Shown one piece after another: positions 26,048 to 34,980 of a stretch of DNA of 64,000 nucleotides. The position numbers were made by a program, and so were the translations under genes. Below the pieces are notes generated by a model. It was not told the origin of the DNA. It saw only the letters and a program-made list of their open reading frames with translations, and did not search any database. The stretch spans positions 1 through 64,000 of the forward strand of contig NZ_DALZQO010000003.1 of assembly GCF_032017025.1 (NCBI RefSeq), written 5' to 3'. This DNA comes from Hydrogenoanaerobacterium sp032017025 (GTDB lineage: Bacteria > Bacillota > Clostridia > Oscillospirales > Ruminococcaceae). Numbering within the stretch: the stretch's first letter is position 1; every line of letters begins with the position of its first letter.

Positions 26048-26713
26048 ATGAAACGTTGGGAACTTTCAATACTAATAGGACTTGTATTGTCGATTATAAC
26101 GGGCAGTATAACAGGCTTTGCTGCTCAGTGCGATACGGTGCGCGGCAGCACCATTCGCCTGCACATTCTTGCGAACTCAGACAGCCAGAGCGACCAAGCG
26201 CTGAAGTTGATGGTGCGCGACGCAGTGCTGACCGAAGCGGCCGACGCATTCGGCGGTGCCGAGACCAAGGAACGGGCGGTGAAACTGGCGCGTGAGAACC
26301 TCGGTGAAATTACCGCGGTGGCAGAAAAAACCCTACGTGCAAACGGGTGCAACGATAAAGTGACCGCGCAGGTGGTGAACATGTTCTTTACCACTCGCCA
26401 ATACGGCAGTGTCATGATGCCCGCGGGGCGCTACGACGCGGTGCGTATCCTCATCGGCGAGGGTGCGGGGCGCAACTGGTGGTGCGTAATGTTTCCTCCT
26501 ATGTGCCTGCCAGCGGCAGAAAAAAAGCAGAGAAGCGAAATGAGCGCGGCGGAACAGATTCTTATTTCGGCAGAGCCGGAATACGAGCTGAAATTTGCAG
26601 TGGTAGAGGCTTACGAAAAGCTGAAAGACAAATGGGAGAAAAAGCAGGAAGAAAAGAAAATTGAAGAGGAAAAGCAAACTGTAACCCATGTAAAAGCACA
26701 AATAAGCCGGTAA
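26048..26713 (+). CDS. spoIIR: Stage II sporulation protein R
   Basis: Secreted forespore signal that triggers pro-sigma-E processing by SpoIIGA in the mother cell. 221 residues: an N-terminal signal or anchor helix (about 6-26), then STIRLHILANSDSQSDQ, the conserved GRNWWCVMFPPMCLP, and a charged lysine/glutamate-rich C-terminal coiled segment. It places the organism in a sporulation-competent lineage, though not proof that it sporulates. Confidence 0.95.
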   Translation: MKRWELSILIGLVLSIITGSITGFAAQCDTVRGSTIRLHILANSDSQSDQALKLMVRDAVLTEAADAFGGAETKERAVKLARENLGEITAVAEKTLRANGCNDKVTAQVVNMFFTTRQYGSVMMPAGRYDAVRILIGEGAGRNWWCVMFPPMCLPAAEKKQRSEMSAAEQILISAEPEYELKFAVVEAYEKLKDKWEKKQEEKKIEEEKQTVTHVKAQISR

Positions 26714-26757
26714 GGGCTACTTCTAAAGTACCCGCAGAGATCACTGCGATATTTTGC

Positions 26758-27077
26758 AATGAGCACCTATATTGTGACATGCGGGGTGCAACCTCCTAGC
26801 TCCCTTTTTATTTCTTTTGCACAAGACGTATCAGCTTCATTTTAAGTTGTTTCGCCGCTGCGGCGGCGAGTACTACTTCTTTTGTCAAACCACAAAAGAA
26901 GTGTACCAAGAAAAAGGTTTTAGGTTACGAAAGCAGTTTCGCGCTGTGCGCGAGGTTCTCAATGAAACCCCTTTTTAGGAAAGGGGTTTCAAACTTCCCC
27001 AAACCTTTTTAATATTATTCTGTTGTCGCCATGCAGAATGCACTGTTCTTTATTGGCGCGTCTATTATGCGGGGCTC
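26758..27077. repeat. 320-bp structured repeat, copy A
   Basis: Near-identical to copy B 381 nt downstream; visible differences cluster in the first 30 nt and total about ten. The element contains three perfect stems: TCGCCGC/GCGGCGA, ACTTCTTTTGT/ACAAAAGAAGT and GAAACCCCTTT/AAAGGGGTTTC. It begins with an AATGAGCACCT box and ends with a GGCGCGTCTATTATGCGGGG box. No plausible protein is encoded. Confidence 0.9.
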
Positions 27078-27138
27078 GTTTGCAGCCTGACCGCGCGGAC
27101 AAAGAGCGCGCGGTTTTTGTTTATACATGGGCGCGCGG

Positions 27139-27458
27139 AATGAGCACCTCCGTTGTGGCACGCGGGGTGCAACCTCCCAGCTCCCTTTTTATTTCTTTTG
27201 CACAAGACGTACCAGCTTCATTTTAAGTTGTTTCGCCGCTGCGGCGGCGAGTACTACTTCTTTTGTCAAACCACAAAAGAAGTGTACCAAGAAAAAGGTT
27301 TTAGGTTACGAAAGCAGTTTCGCGCTGTGCGCGAGGTTCTCAATGAAACCCCTTTTTAGGAAAGGGGTTTCAAACTTCCCCAAACCTTTTCAATATTATT
27401 CTGTTGTCGCCATGCAGAATGCACTGTTCTTCATTGGCGCGTCTATTATGCGGGGCTC
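27139..27458. repeat. 320-bp structured repeat, copy B
   Basis: Second copy of the element at 26758, same orientation, separated by a 61-nt spacer rich in CGCGCG. The reading frames through it are incidental. Copy B ends about 68 nt before the -35 of the alaS promoter. Confidence 0.9.
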
Positions 27459-27525
27459 ATCCTCTTTTGTTTCAACTGCATGAAACAGATAAAACCTTTG
27501 AAGATGCATGACAATCGTGTTTTTC

Positions 27526-27554
27526 TTGACAAGTAAGGGATAATATTCTATAAT
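27526..27554 (+). promoter_or_regulatory. Consensus promoter of the alaS T-box leader
   Basis: TTGACA (27526-27531), 17-nt spacer, TATAAT (27549-27554): a perfect housekeeping-sigma promoter. Confidence 0.85.
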
Positions 27555-27582
27555 TTAAATGATAATGTAATATGCGTTGAAA

Positions 27583-27800
27583 AGACCAGTCAAGCCGATT
27601 TTGCACCCACAGAGAGAGGATTGCGCCGCTGAAAAATCCTTGTTGCATCAGTTTGACAGCCATCTTGGAGCACCGCGAGAGATTGCGGCGTCTGCCCTGC
27701 GTTAAAGGGGTGCAAAGTGGCACAGAAATGTGCAATTTGGGTGGTACCACGGAGTATTGACAAGACCTTCGTCCCTATCGGGATGAGGGTCTTTATCTAT
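27583..27800 (+). ncRNA. T-box leader controlling alaS
   Basis: A tRNA-sensing leader. Visible parts: stem I closed by TTGCACCC (about 27600) and GGGGTGCAA (about 27709), the AGAGAG motif at about 27612, the T-box sequence GGGTGGTACCACGG (27739-27752), and a terminator AAGACC...GGTCTT with T-tract (27762-27796). A GCC triplet near 27695 in the 3' side of stem I is the likely alanine specifier (inference). Uncharged tRNA-Ala would stabilise the antiterminator and switch alaS on. Confidence 0.92.
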
Positions 27801-27857
27801 TTTTACAACTAATTGGAGTATTATGAAGTTTTATTACAAAGAGGAGAGTACACGCAA

Positions 27858-30512
27858 ATGAAATGGATGGGACTAAACGAGATTCGAGAGAAATATCTCT
27901 CTTTTTTCGAGAACAAAGAACATACAAGGCTTCCCAGTTTTCCGCTGATTCCAATCGATGACAAAAGCCTGCTGCTGATTAATTCGGGCATGGCACCTAT
28001 GAAAAAATTCTTTTTGGGGCAGGCAGTGCCGCCGAACAAGCGTGTCACCACCTGCCAGAAATGCATTCGTACACCCGATATTGAGAACGTGGGCAAAACC
28101 GCACGTCACGGCACCTTTTTTGAGATGCTGGGAAACTTCTCGTTCGGCGACTACTTTAAGGTGGAGGCTACCGCCTGGGCGTGGGAGTTCCTCACCGAAG
28201 TGATGGAGATGCCCGCAGACCGCCTGTGGATTACCATCTATGAGGATGACGATGAGGCATTTGAAATTTGGACCAAACATGTCGGCATTCCCCCTGAAAA
28301 AATTGTCCGCATGGGCAAAGAAGATAACTTCTGGGAGATCGGCTCCGGCCCTTGTGGTCCCTGCTCCGAAATCCATTGGGACAGAGGCCCCGAGCATGGC
28401 TGCGGCAAACCGGATTGCGCACTGGGCTGTGATTGCGACCGCTACATGGAGATTTGGAACCTTGTATTCTCGCAGTTTGATGGTGACGGAAACGGCAATT
28501 ACGAGCGTCTGGCACACCCCAACATCGACACCGGCATGGGGCTTGAGCGTCTGGCATGCATCATGCAGGGCGTCAACAACCTGTTCGAGGTTGACACCGT
28601 ACAGAATATCATGAAGCATATTCGTGAGATTGCCGGCGTTGAATACGGCAAAGAGTACAAAACTGATGTTTCTCTGCGTGTCATTACCGACCATATCCGC
28701 AGCACCGTGTTCATGATCGGCGACGGTGTTATCCCCTCCAACGAGGGCAGAGGCTATGTGTTGAGAAGATTGCTCCGCCGTGCTGCGCGCCATGGCAGGC
28801 TGCTTGGCATCAATGAGCCGTTCCTTTATAAAGTGTGCGATACGGTGATTAAAGAAAACGAAACCGCTTACCCCGAGCTTGTTGAGAAAAGAGAGTACAT
28901 TGAGAAGGTCATTAAGGTGGAGGAAGAGCGCTTTGCCAAAACCATCGACATGGGCATTGAAATGCTCAGCAATCTGATGGACAAGCTTTCGGCAGAGAGC
29001 ATCAACGGTAAGCTGCTTTCGGGTGAAGAAGCCTTTAAGCTGTACGATACCTTCGGCTTCCCCATTGACCTCACCAAAGAGATTATTGCCGAGCGCGGCA
29101 TCGAAGTAGACGAAGACGAGTTTAAGCGCCTGATGAACGATCAGCGCGACCGTGCAAGAACCGCGCGCCTTTCGGGCAACGTCATCAGCTGGGCAGACGA
29201 CGTATTTGCCGATCTGAAAGATCGCCATGTCACCTTTACCGGCTACGCCAAGCTGGCGGATGAGGGCAGTATCATTGCGATTGTTAAGGATAACGAGATG
29301 ACTGACAGCATGCATGCAGGCGACAAGGGTACCATTATTTTAGATCAGACGCCTTTCTATGCGGAAGGCGGCGGACAAATTGGCGATACCGGAGTTCTCA
29401 AACTGGGTGACAGCCTGTTTAATGTTTACGAGACCAAAAAAACCGCGACCGGCTTATTTTTACACAACGGCGAGATGATGAACGGTATGTTCACCATGGG
29501 TGACAAGGTCACCGCAAGAATCGACGATGAACGCCGCCGTGCTATTATGCGCAACCATACCGCGGCGCATCTGCTGCAAAAAGCATTGATCGATGTACTG
29601 GGCAACCACGTGCAGCAGGCCGGCCAGATGGTGGACGAGGGCCGTGTACGCTTTGACTTCACCCATTTCAGCGCAATGACCCCCGACGAGATCAAGCAAG
29701 TGGAAGATGTTGTAAACGGGCTGATTATGCGTGCATATGATGTTTGCATCAAGGAAATGCCGATCAAAGAGGCGAAAGAGATTGGTGCTACTGCGTTATT
29801 TGGCGAAAAATACGGCGATGTGGTTCGTGTAGTAAACGTTTCGGGCGAGAGCATTGAGCTGTGCGGCGGTACCCATGTTTCCAACACCGCTAAAATTGGC
29901 CTGTTCAAGATTGTTTCAGAGACCTCGGTTGCGGCAGGTGTGCGTAGAATTGAAGCTGCTACCGGCCTAAATGTACTGGAGCTGCTAAACGAAAGCCATG
30001 AGATGATGGTAAAAACTGCTGAGAACCTCAAGGCAAGCAACCCGCACGAGCTGGTAGCAAAATCGGCACAGGTTATGGCAGAACTCAAAGAAAAGGTAAG
30101 AGAGCTTGAGGAAATCAATACGAAGATTGCCGAGGCAAAATCGAATGAGCTGTTTGGTCAGGCAAAAGAAATCTGCGGTGTAAAATACATCTGTGCTTCA
30201 TTTACCGGTACCAAGCCCGAGGCGATTCGTGCCATGTGCGATAAAATCAAAGCAGAAGCACCAAACATGGTTGGTATTATCTCCACCGTTACCGACGGAA
30301 AAGCGTCTATTTTCGCATCTTGTGGTAAGAATACCATTGAAAAAGGTATGCATGCGGGCAAGCTGGTGAAGGCAATTTGTGAGTTGGTAGGCGGCAAAGG
30401 TGGCGGACGCCCCGACAGTGCACAGGGTGGTGCAACCGAGCTGTTTAAAATTGATGAAGCGTTTGCACAGGTTCCATCGCTGATTGAAGAGATGGTAGGC
30501 AAGCAACATTAA
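27858..30512 (+). CDS. alaS: Alanine--tRNA ligase
   Basis: Charges tRNA-Ala. 884 residues: class II catalytic core (MKWMGLNEIREKYLSFFE, RLPSFPLIP, RTPDIENVGKTARH), tRNA-recognition domain, editing domain with zinc ligands in HTAAH (567-571) and CGGTH (Cys669, His673), and a C-terminal C-Ala/DHHA1 domain with GGKGGGRPDSAQGG. ATG 27858 follows GAGGAG; an upstream in-frame ATG at 27813 lacks a binding site. Confidence 0.97.
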   Translation: MKWMGLNEIREKYLSFFENKEHTRLPSFPLIPIDDKSLLLINSGMAPMKKFFLGQAVPPNKRVTTCQKCIRTPDIENVGKTARHGTFFEMLGNFSFGDYFKVEATAWAWEFLTEVMEMPADRLWITIYEDDDEAFEIWTKHVGIPPEKIVRMGKEDNFWEIGSGPCGPCSEIHWDRGPEHGCGKPDCALGCDCDRYMEIWNLVFSQFDGDGNGNYERLAHPNIDTGMGLERLACIMQGVNNLFEVDTVQNIMKHIREIAGVEYGKEYKTDVSLRVITDHIRSTVFMIGDGVIPSNEGRGYVLRRLLRRAARHGRLLGINEPFLYKVCDTVIKENETAYPELVEKREYIEKVIKVEEERFAKTIDMGIEMLSNLMDKLSAESINGKLLSGEEAFKLYDTFGFPIDLTKEIIAERGIEVDEDEFKRLMNDQRDRARTARLSGNVISWADDVFADLKDRHVTFTGYAKLADEGSIIAIVKDNEMTDSMHAGDKGTIILDQTPFYAEGGGQIGDTGVLKLGDSLFNVYETKKTATGLFLHNGEMMNGMFTMGDKVTARIDDERRRAIMRNHTAAHLLQKALIDVLGNHVQQAGQMVDEGRVRFDFTHFSAMTPDEIKQVEDVVNGLIMRAYDVCIKEMPIKEAKEIGATALFGEKYGDVVRVVNVSGESIELCGGTHVSNTAKIGLFKIVSETSVAAGVRRIEAATGLNVLELLNESHEMMVKTAENLKASNPHELVAKSAQVMAELKEKVRELEEINTKIAEAKSNELFGQAKEICGVKYICASFTGTKPEAIRAMCDKIKAEAPNMVGIISTVTDGKASIFASCGKNTIEKGMHAGKLVKAICELVGGKGGGRPDSAQGGATELFKIDEAFAQVPSLIEEMVGKQH

Positions 30513-30608
30513 CCGGGGCATCCCCGTGTGAGACACCATTAAAATACTAAGGGAGAACCCGCTGAGCGGGCAGAGTGGCTGGCATAGAGCTGGTACCCTG
30601 TCGGCTTG

Positions 30609-30630
30609 CCTGCGGGGGTATCCCCGCAGG
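30609..30630 (+). promoter_or_regulatory. Hairpin next to the HIT gene ribosome binding site
   Basis: CCTGCGGGG and CCCCGCAGG form a strong stem, and the AGGAGG of the HIT gene starts within its 3' arm. Two smaller hairpins precede it in the same gap: GGGG-CAT-CCCC near 30515 and CCCGC-TGA-GCGGG near 30559. The stem could limit translation initiation. Confidence 0.4.
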
Positions 30631-30641
30631 AGGCGAAAAAG

Positions 30642-30980
30642 ATGGATTGTTTGTTTTGTAAGATTGCAGCCGGTGAAATCCCCTCCAACAAAATTTACGA
30701 GGACGACAAGGTGCTTGCCTTTTATGACATTGACCCAAAGGCACCGGTACACTTTCTCGTCATTCCCAAAGAGCATATTGCAAGTGCGGATTGCATTACG
30801 GCTGAAAACAGCACGCTGATTGCACACGTGTTTGAGGTAATTGCAAAAATTGCAGCAGATCTAAAGCTTGAAAAAGGCTACCGCATTGTGAATAACTGCG
30901 GTGAGCACGGCGGGCAGACCGTCGGTCATCTGCATTTTCACATTCTGGCAGGCAGAAGCCTGACATGGCCCCCGGGCTAG
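30642..30980 (+). CDS. HIT-family nucleotide hydrolase/transferase (HinT-like)
   Basis: 112 residues. Opens MDCLFCKIAAGEIPSNKIYE, with the zinc-type CxxC of the HinT group, then FLVIPKEHIAS and the histidine triad GQTVGHLHFHILAG. Such enzymes hydrolyse purine nucleoside phosphoramidates. ATG 30642 follows AGGAGG; an earlier in-frame start (30606) would overlap the hairpin and is not used. Confidence 0.93.
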   Translation: MDCLFCKIAAGEIPSNKIYEDDKVLAFYDIDPKAPVHFLVIPKEHIASADCITAENSTLIAHVFEVIAKIAADLKLEKGYRIVNNCGEHGGQTVGHLHFHILAGRSLTWPPG

Positions 30981-31095
30981 CGGGCAGCGCCTGCCGGCAA
31001 GCGGGACACAAAACTAAGGCTGCATACAGTAAACCTTAGCCGCTGTGCATTTTAGGTAAGGCCTTTTAACAAGATTATTTGAAAGAGGTGCCATT

Positions 31096-31635
31096 ATGGA
31101 CAAATACTATAAATTAACAGTTGCCGGGTTGCAGCGCGATTTAAAAATCTGCCCAGTCAGCGATCACTTGGACATTGCTTCCTTCATCATGTTTAGTGAT
31201 GTAGAATTGACGGTGCGCTGTGCAGAAGAGCTGCTAAAGCTTGCCCCCGAGTTTGATGTTCTGCTTACCGCAGAGGCAAAAAGCATTCCTCTCGCTTACG
31301 AGATGGCGCGCCAGTCCGGCAAGCCGTATATTCCGGTGCGCAAGGGTAAAAAAGCATATATGACCGATCCTGTTTGCGTCAATGTAAAATCAATTACTAC
31401 CGCAAATGTGCAGACGTTGTATCTTGATAAAAAAGACCTCGAGTCACTCAGAGACAAACGCGTGCTGATTGTAGACGATGTCATCAGCACAGGTATGTCG
31501 CTAAAGGCGATGGAGGAGTTTGTTGAAAAGGCACAGGGCATTATTGCCGCCAAGGCTGCTGTACTTGCCGAGGGCGAGGCAGCCGACAGAACCGATATTA
31601 TCTTTTTAGAGAAGCTACCCGTATTCCCAAAGTAA
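31096..31635 (+). CDS. Phosphoribosyltransferase, adenine phosphoribosyltransferase-like
   Basis: 179 residues of the type I PRTase fold. The PRPP loop reads RVLIVDDVISTGMSL and the N-terminal part LLTAEAKSIPLAYEMARQSG resembles the Apt/Xpt group; the substrate could be adenine or another purine. AAAGAGGTG ahead of the ATG. The gap upstream holds a CTAAGG/CCTTAG hairpin. Confidence 0.85.
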   Translation: MDKYYKLTVAGLQRDLKICPVSDHLDIASFIMFSDVELTVRCAEELLKLAPEFDVLLTAEAKSIPLAYEMARQSGKPYIPVRKGKKAYMTDPVCVNVKSITTANVQTLYLDKKDLESLRDKRVLIVDDVISTGMSLKAMEEFVEKAQGIIAAKAAVLAEGEAADRTDIIFLEKLPVFPK

Positions 31636-31734
31636 TAGAACCATCTACAGGCTTTAAATAACCGCGTCATTTTTTGCAGGGCATGGGGCAACGCCCCCGT
31701 AGGCTCTTAGTAAAGAATAAGTGAGGGTAACAAT

Positions 31735-33888
31735 ATGAAGCGACCGATTGCTGTAATAGGGCTGACCTATCTTTTTACAGCGGCGGTCGCTGTCTGTTTT
31801 TCGTGGACAATCAGCTTTGCAGCAGGTATTGCAATGGGATTGTGCGGGCTGCTTGCGTTGCTTTCGCGCCACCCGATGAAGCGTTGTGTCAGTATGGTTT
31901 TGCTTACCGCAAGCGTGGCATGTATAGCGGTAATGCTTTTTACCCTGTGGCGCATAGAGCCACAGCGCAAGCTGGCGGGCAAAACGGTGCCTGTCTCCGG
32001 CACGGTAACCAGGGTTGTGGGTGAACGCTCCATTGAGTTGGAATTGGCGAATGGTACGGTTATGGCGGTTTCGTCGCGCGAAACACTGGATACCGACCTT
32101 GGAGACCGCTTTTCGGCAACCGTTACGCTCTCGCTCTATGAAAGTGGCAGCACCTCGCTGTATGCACAGCGCAAAGCGAAAACGGTACCCCTGCGTGGTT
32201 TTGTGCTGGGCGATTACATCACCGCGCCGCCGCAGGGAAATCTGCGCGGCTGGCTGAATCAGCAAAAGCAGGCGATGTCCAATCAGCTGCGGCGCATGCT
32301 ACCCAAAACAGAAGGCAATGTGCTGGCAGGCATGCTGCTCGGGCAGCAGCACCTTATTCCGCAGGAGACGAGAGACGACTATGCCGCCGCGGGTATTTCG
32401 CATATTATTGCAATCTCAGGTTTTCATATTGCGGTAATATCCGCCTTTTTTCAGATGGTGTTTCAGCGGCTGCGCTTGGGGCATAAGCTGAGCACGATTC
32501 TGACGGCTGCTGCTATTCTGCTTTATATGGCACTGGTGGGGTATACTCCCTCGGTGGTGCGAGCGGGCGTTATGGTTATTTTGCATTTGGTTGCACAACT
32601 TGTTTGGCGCAAGGCAGATTCGCTCACCTCGCTCGCGGTGGCAGGGCTGTTCATCTGCGTGCCAAACCCGCTTGCCGCAGGTGACATCAGCTTTCAGCTC
32701 ACATTTTTGGCAACGCTGGGCATGGTATTGTGTTCCTCTAAGCTGTACGGTGCCATTCAAAAGCGACTGGGCAGAGCGCGTTTTCCAAAAACACAGGAGT
32801 TTGCCGTTTCTTCGCTGGCGATGACGCTTTGCGCTACACTTTTCACCCTGCCTGTTATCGTGTTTAGCTTTGGGCGTGTTTCGCTCTATGCACCACTCAC
32901 CAATTTACTCATTGCACCTCTTATACCGCTTTCGCTTGTTTTGGGTTTGTGCGCCGCTGTGCTGAGCGCGGTGCCGCTGATCAGCGTGGCAGCAGTGCCG
33001 TTTGCGTTCTTGGCGGGTATTGCGATTAAAATTATCTCCTCGGTATCGGCGATGATGGCAGCTCTGCCGTTTGCACAGCTGCCGGTGGGAGCCGGTTTCG
33101 TGCCGGTGTGGATGCTTGGTGCGGCGGTACTCATTGCACTGGCAATGATACGCCCAACGCGCAAAAAGACGATTGTTTGTGGTGCCTTGTGCGCCATTTC
33201 GCTGATGGTAGGTATCTTCTCTTATCAGCTTTTGCTGCGAGGCACGGTGCGTGCCACCACTCTCGTCACCGAAAATTCGGTGATATTTGTGGTGGTAAAA
33301 GACCGCCGCGCCGCAGTGCTCGGCGACATCAACAGTAAAAACGACGCATACCGGGTGCAGTCGGTGCTCGAACGGTACTCCATCGACAGTATCGACCTGC
33401 TTGCGCTGCAGCCCACCACACGGCGGCGAAACAGTGCGGCAGGCAGCTTGCTTGAGCGCTACCAGGTCGGCACTGCGGTTTTAAGTATGGAAGATTACCA
33501 GGATGAACGGCTTGCCCAGGCGGTACAGAAGGCGGGTGCGGTGTATGAGTGGGGAGATATGCAGGTTTCGCTGCTTAGTGGGGGAAAGGTACAGCTTTAC
33601 CAAAACGACATTTCAGCGGAATTTAACGGGATAAAAACTTTCATTCTGACAGGGGAATGTGATATACTAAGCAGTAGCAGAAGGTTTGGCGACTGCGCCA
33701 TTGCCGTTCTGGCTGGCGATACCCCGCAGGGTATCAGCCGTCTGCGCTGCGATACTTTGGTCACCAATCGCATTTATAGCGGCGAGGTACATACAGGGCT
33801 TGCGGTATCCGCCTATGTGCTGGATGACGACAAGTCTGAAATCAGCTGGATGATAAAGGACGGGAAGCTGAAGGTGCTTGCAGGCTGA
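31735..33888 (+). CDS. comEC: ComEC/Rec2-family DNA uptake channel with degenerate metallo-beta-lactamase domain
   Basis: Membrane channel for single-stranded DNA in competence. 717 residues: two N-terminal spans with a DUF4131-like extracellular part, the Competence domain (ISHIIAISGFHIAVISAF; many hydrophobic segments to about residue 500), and a C-terminal domain. There the expected HxHxDH metal site reads QPTTRRR from Gln559, so no metal ligands remain. No comEA or other uptake gene lies beside it. GAGGGTAACAAT precedes the ATG. Confidence 0.9.
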   Translation: MKRPIAVIGLTYLFTAAVAVCFSWTISFAAGIAMGLCGLLALLSRHPMKRCVSMVLLTASVACIAVMLFTLWRIEPQRKLAGKTVPVSGTVTRVVGERSIELELANGTVMAVSSRETLDTDLGDRFSATVTLSLYESGSTSLYAQRKAKTVPLRGFVLGDYITAPPQGNLRGWLNQQKQAMSNQLRRMLPKTEGNVLAGMLLGQQHLIPQETRDDYAAAGISHIIAISGFHIAVISAFFQMVFQRLRLGHKLSTILTAAAILLYMALVGYTPSVVRAGVMVILHLVAQLVWRKADSLTSLAVAGLFICVPNPLAAGDISFQLTFLATLGMVLCSSKLYGAIQKRLGRARFPKTQEFAVSSLAMTLCATLFTLPVIVFSFGRVSLYAPLTNLLIAPLIPLSLVLGLCAAVLSAVPLISVAAVPFAFLAGIAIKIISSVSAMMAALPFAQLPVGAGFVPVWMLGAAVLIALAMIRPTRKKTIVCGALCAISLMVGIFSYQLLLRGTVRATTLVTENSVIFVVVKDRRAAVLGDINSKNDAYRVQSVLERYSIDSIDLLALQPTTRRRNSAAGSLLERYQVGTAVLSMEDYQDERLAQAVQKAGAVYEWGDMQVSLLSGGKVQLYQNDISAEFNGIKTFILTGECDILSSSRRFGDCAIAVLAGDTPQGISRLRCDTLVTNRIYSGEVHTGLAVSAYVLDDDKSEISWMIKDGKLKVLAG

Positions 33889-33918
33889 TATGCAGCAAAA
33901 AACAAGGGGGCTGTAAAA

Positions 33919-34968
33919 TTGATTTATAAAACCGAAGCCGATTTTGCGGCCAAACTGAAAAATTATAACCCATGTAACGTGTATTTTTTATATGGTGAGC
34001 AGAATTACCTGAAAAAAATGTACCTAAAAAAGATTATTGATAAAACTGTGGATAAGGCGTTTGCCGATTTTAACCTCAACCGTTTTGATGGCACGAGTGC
34101 CAGCCTTGATGATATTTCAGACGCGGTGGAAGCACTGCCCATGATGGCGCCGCGCAAATGTGTTGTGGTAAACGACCTGGATGTTGGCAAGCTTACCGCA
34201 ACCGACAACAACAAGCTCAAAGAACTGTTGGCAAGCCCGCCCGAATCCACGGTACTGGTGTTCACCACCACCGATGTTATGGTAGATATGAAAAAGAGTG
34301 CGAAATGGAAGGCGTTTGTCAAGCTGGTGGATGCTGTTGGCGACGTAATTGAACTGGGCGCCCGCTCCCCGAGCGATACCAACCGCTTTTTAAAAGTAAT
34401 TGCCGACAAAAATGGCTGTACAATATCGTCGGACAACTGCTACTATTTAATCGAGCGCTGCGGCGACGATATGCAGGTGCTTCAAAATGAGATGAACAAG
34501 CTGTGCGCCTACAAAAGCACGGGCGAAATTACCAAAGCGGATATTGACCTTTGTGCGGTTGCTGTTTTGGATGCAAGCGTATTCGATCTTTCCAAACTGA
34601 TTATCAAGGGGGATTATCAGGGTGCGATGCAGAACCTTAGCGAGCTGCTGTACCTACGTGAGGAGCCTGTCATGATCCTCGGTGCACTTTCAGCCAGCTT
34701 TATCGATCTTTACCGCGCAAGGGTAGCGCGCGAAAACAGCAAAACCGCCGCCGACCTCAGCCGTATCTTCGGTGCGTATAAGGGGAAGGACTGGCGCGTG
34801 AGAAATGCCATGCGCGACTGCGACCGTTTTGGCAAGGCTCAGCTCGGCAGTATTTTAGAGTTGCTTGCAAAAGCCGACTACAAGCTGAAAAGCAGCAAAA
34901 CCGATAACGTAATCATCCTACAAGAGACCATTACCCGCATTTTTGCCGTGGGCAACGCCCGGCGATAA
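33919..34968 (+). CDS. holA: DNA polymerase III subunit delta
   Basis: Clamp-loader subunit that opens the sliding clamp. 349 residues, TTG start after AAGGGGG, opening MIYKTEADFAAKLKNYN and YFLYGEQNYLKK. The middle has ELGARSPSDTNRFLKVIADKNG and the C-terminal collar helices contain LSKLIIKGDYQGAMQNLSEL. Its place after comEC is the usual Firmicutes order. Confidence 0.93.
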   Translation: MIYKTEADFAAKLKNYNPCNVYFLYGEQNYLKKMYLKKIIDKTVDKAFADFNLNRFDGTSASLDDISDAVEALPMMAPRKCVVVNDLDVGKLTATDNNKLKELLASPPESTVLVFTTTDVMVDMKKSAKWKAFVKLVDAVGDVIELGARSPSDTNRFLKVIADKNGCTISSDNCYYLIERCGDDMQVLQNEMNKLCAYKSTGEITKADIDLCAVAVLDASVFDLSKLIIKGDYQGAMQNLSELLYLREEPVMILGALSASFIDLYRARVARENSKTAADLSRIFGAYKGKDWRVRNAMRDCDRFGKAQLGSILELLAKADYKLKSSKTDNVIILQETITRIFAVGNARR

Positions 34969-34980
34969 AGGAGAATACCT

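Noticed and set aside
26758..27458. CRISPR-like array
   Set aside because: Only two long copies with one 61-nt spacer; no short regularly spaced repeats and no cas genes.
27127..27483. 118-residue ORF through repeat copy B
   Set aside because: It runs through the hairpins of the non-coding repeat; the matching frame in copy A is not kept as a similar protein, and there is no binding site.
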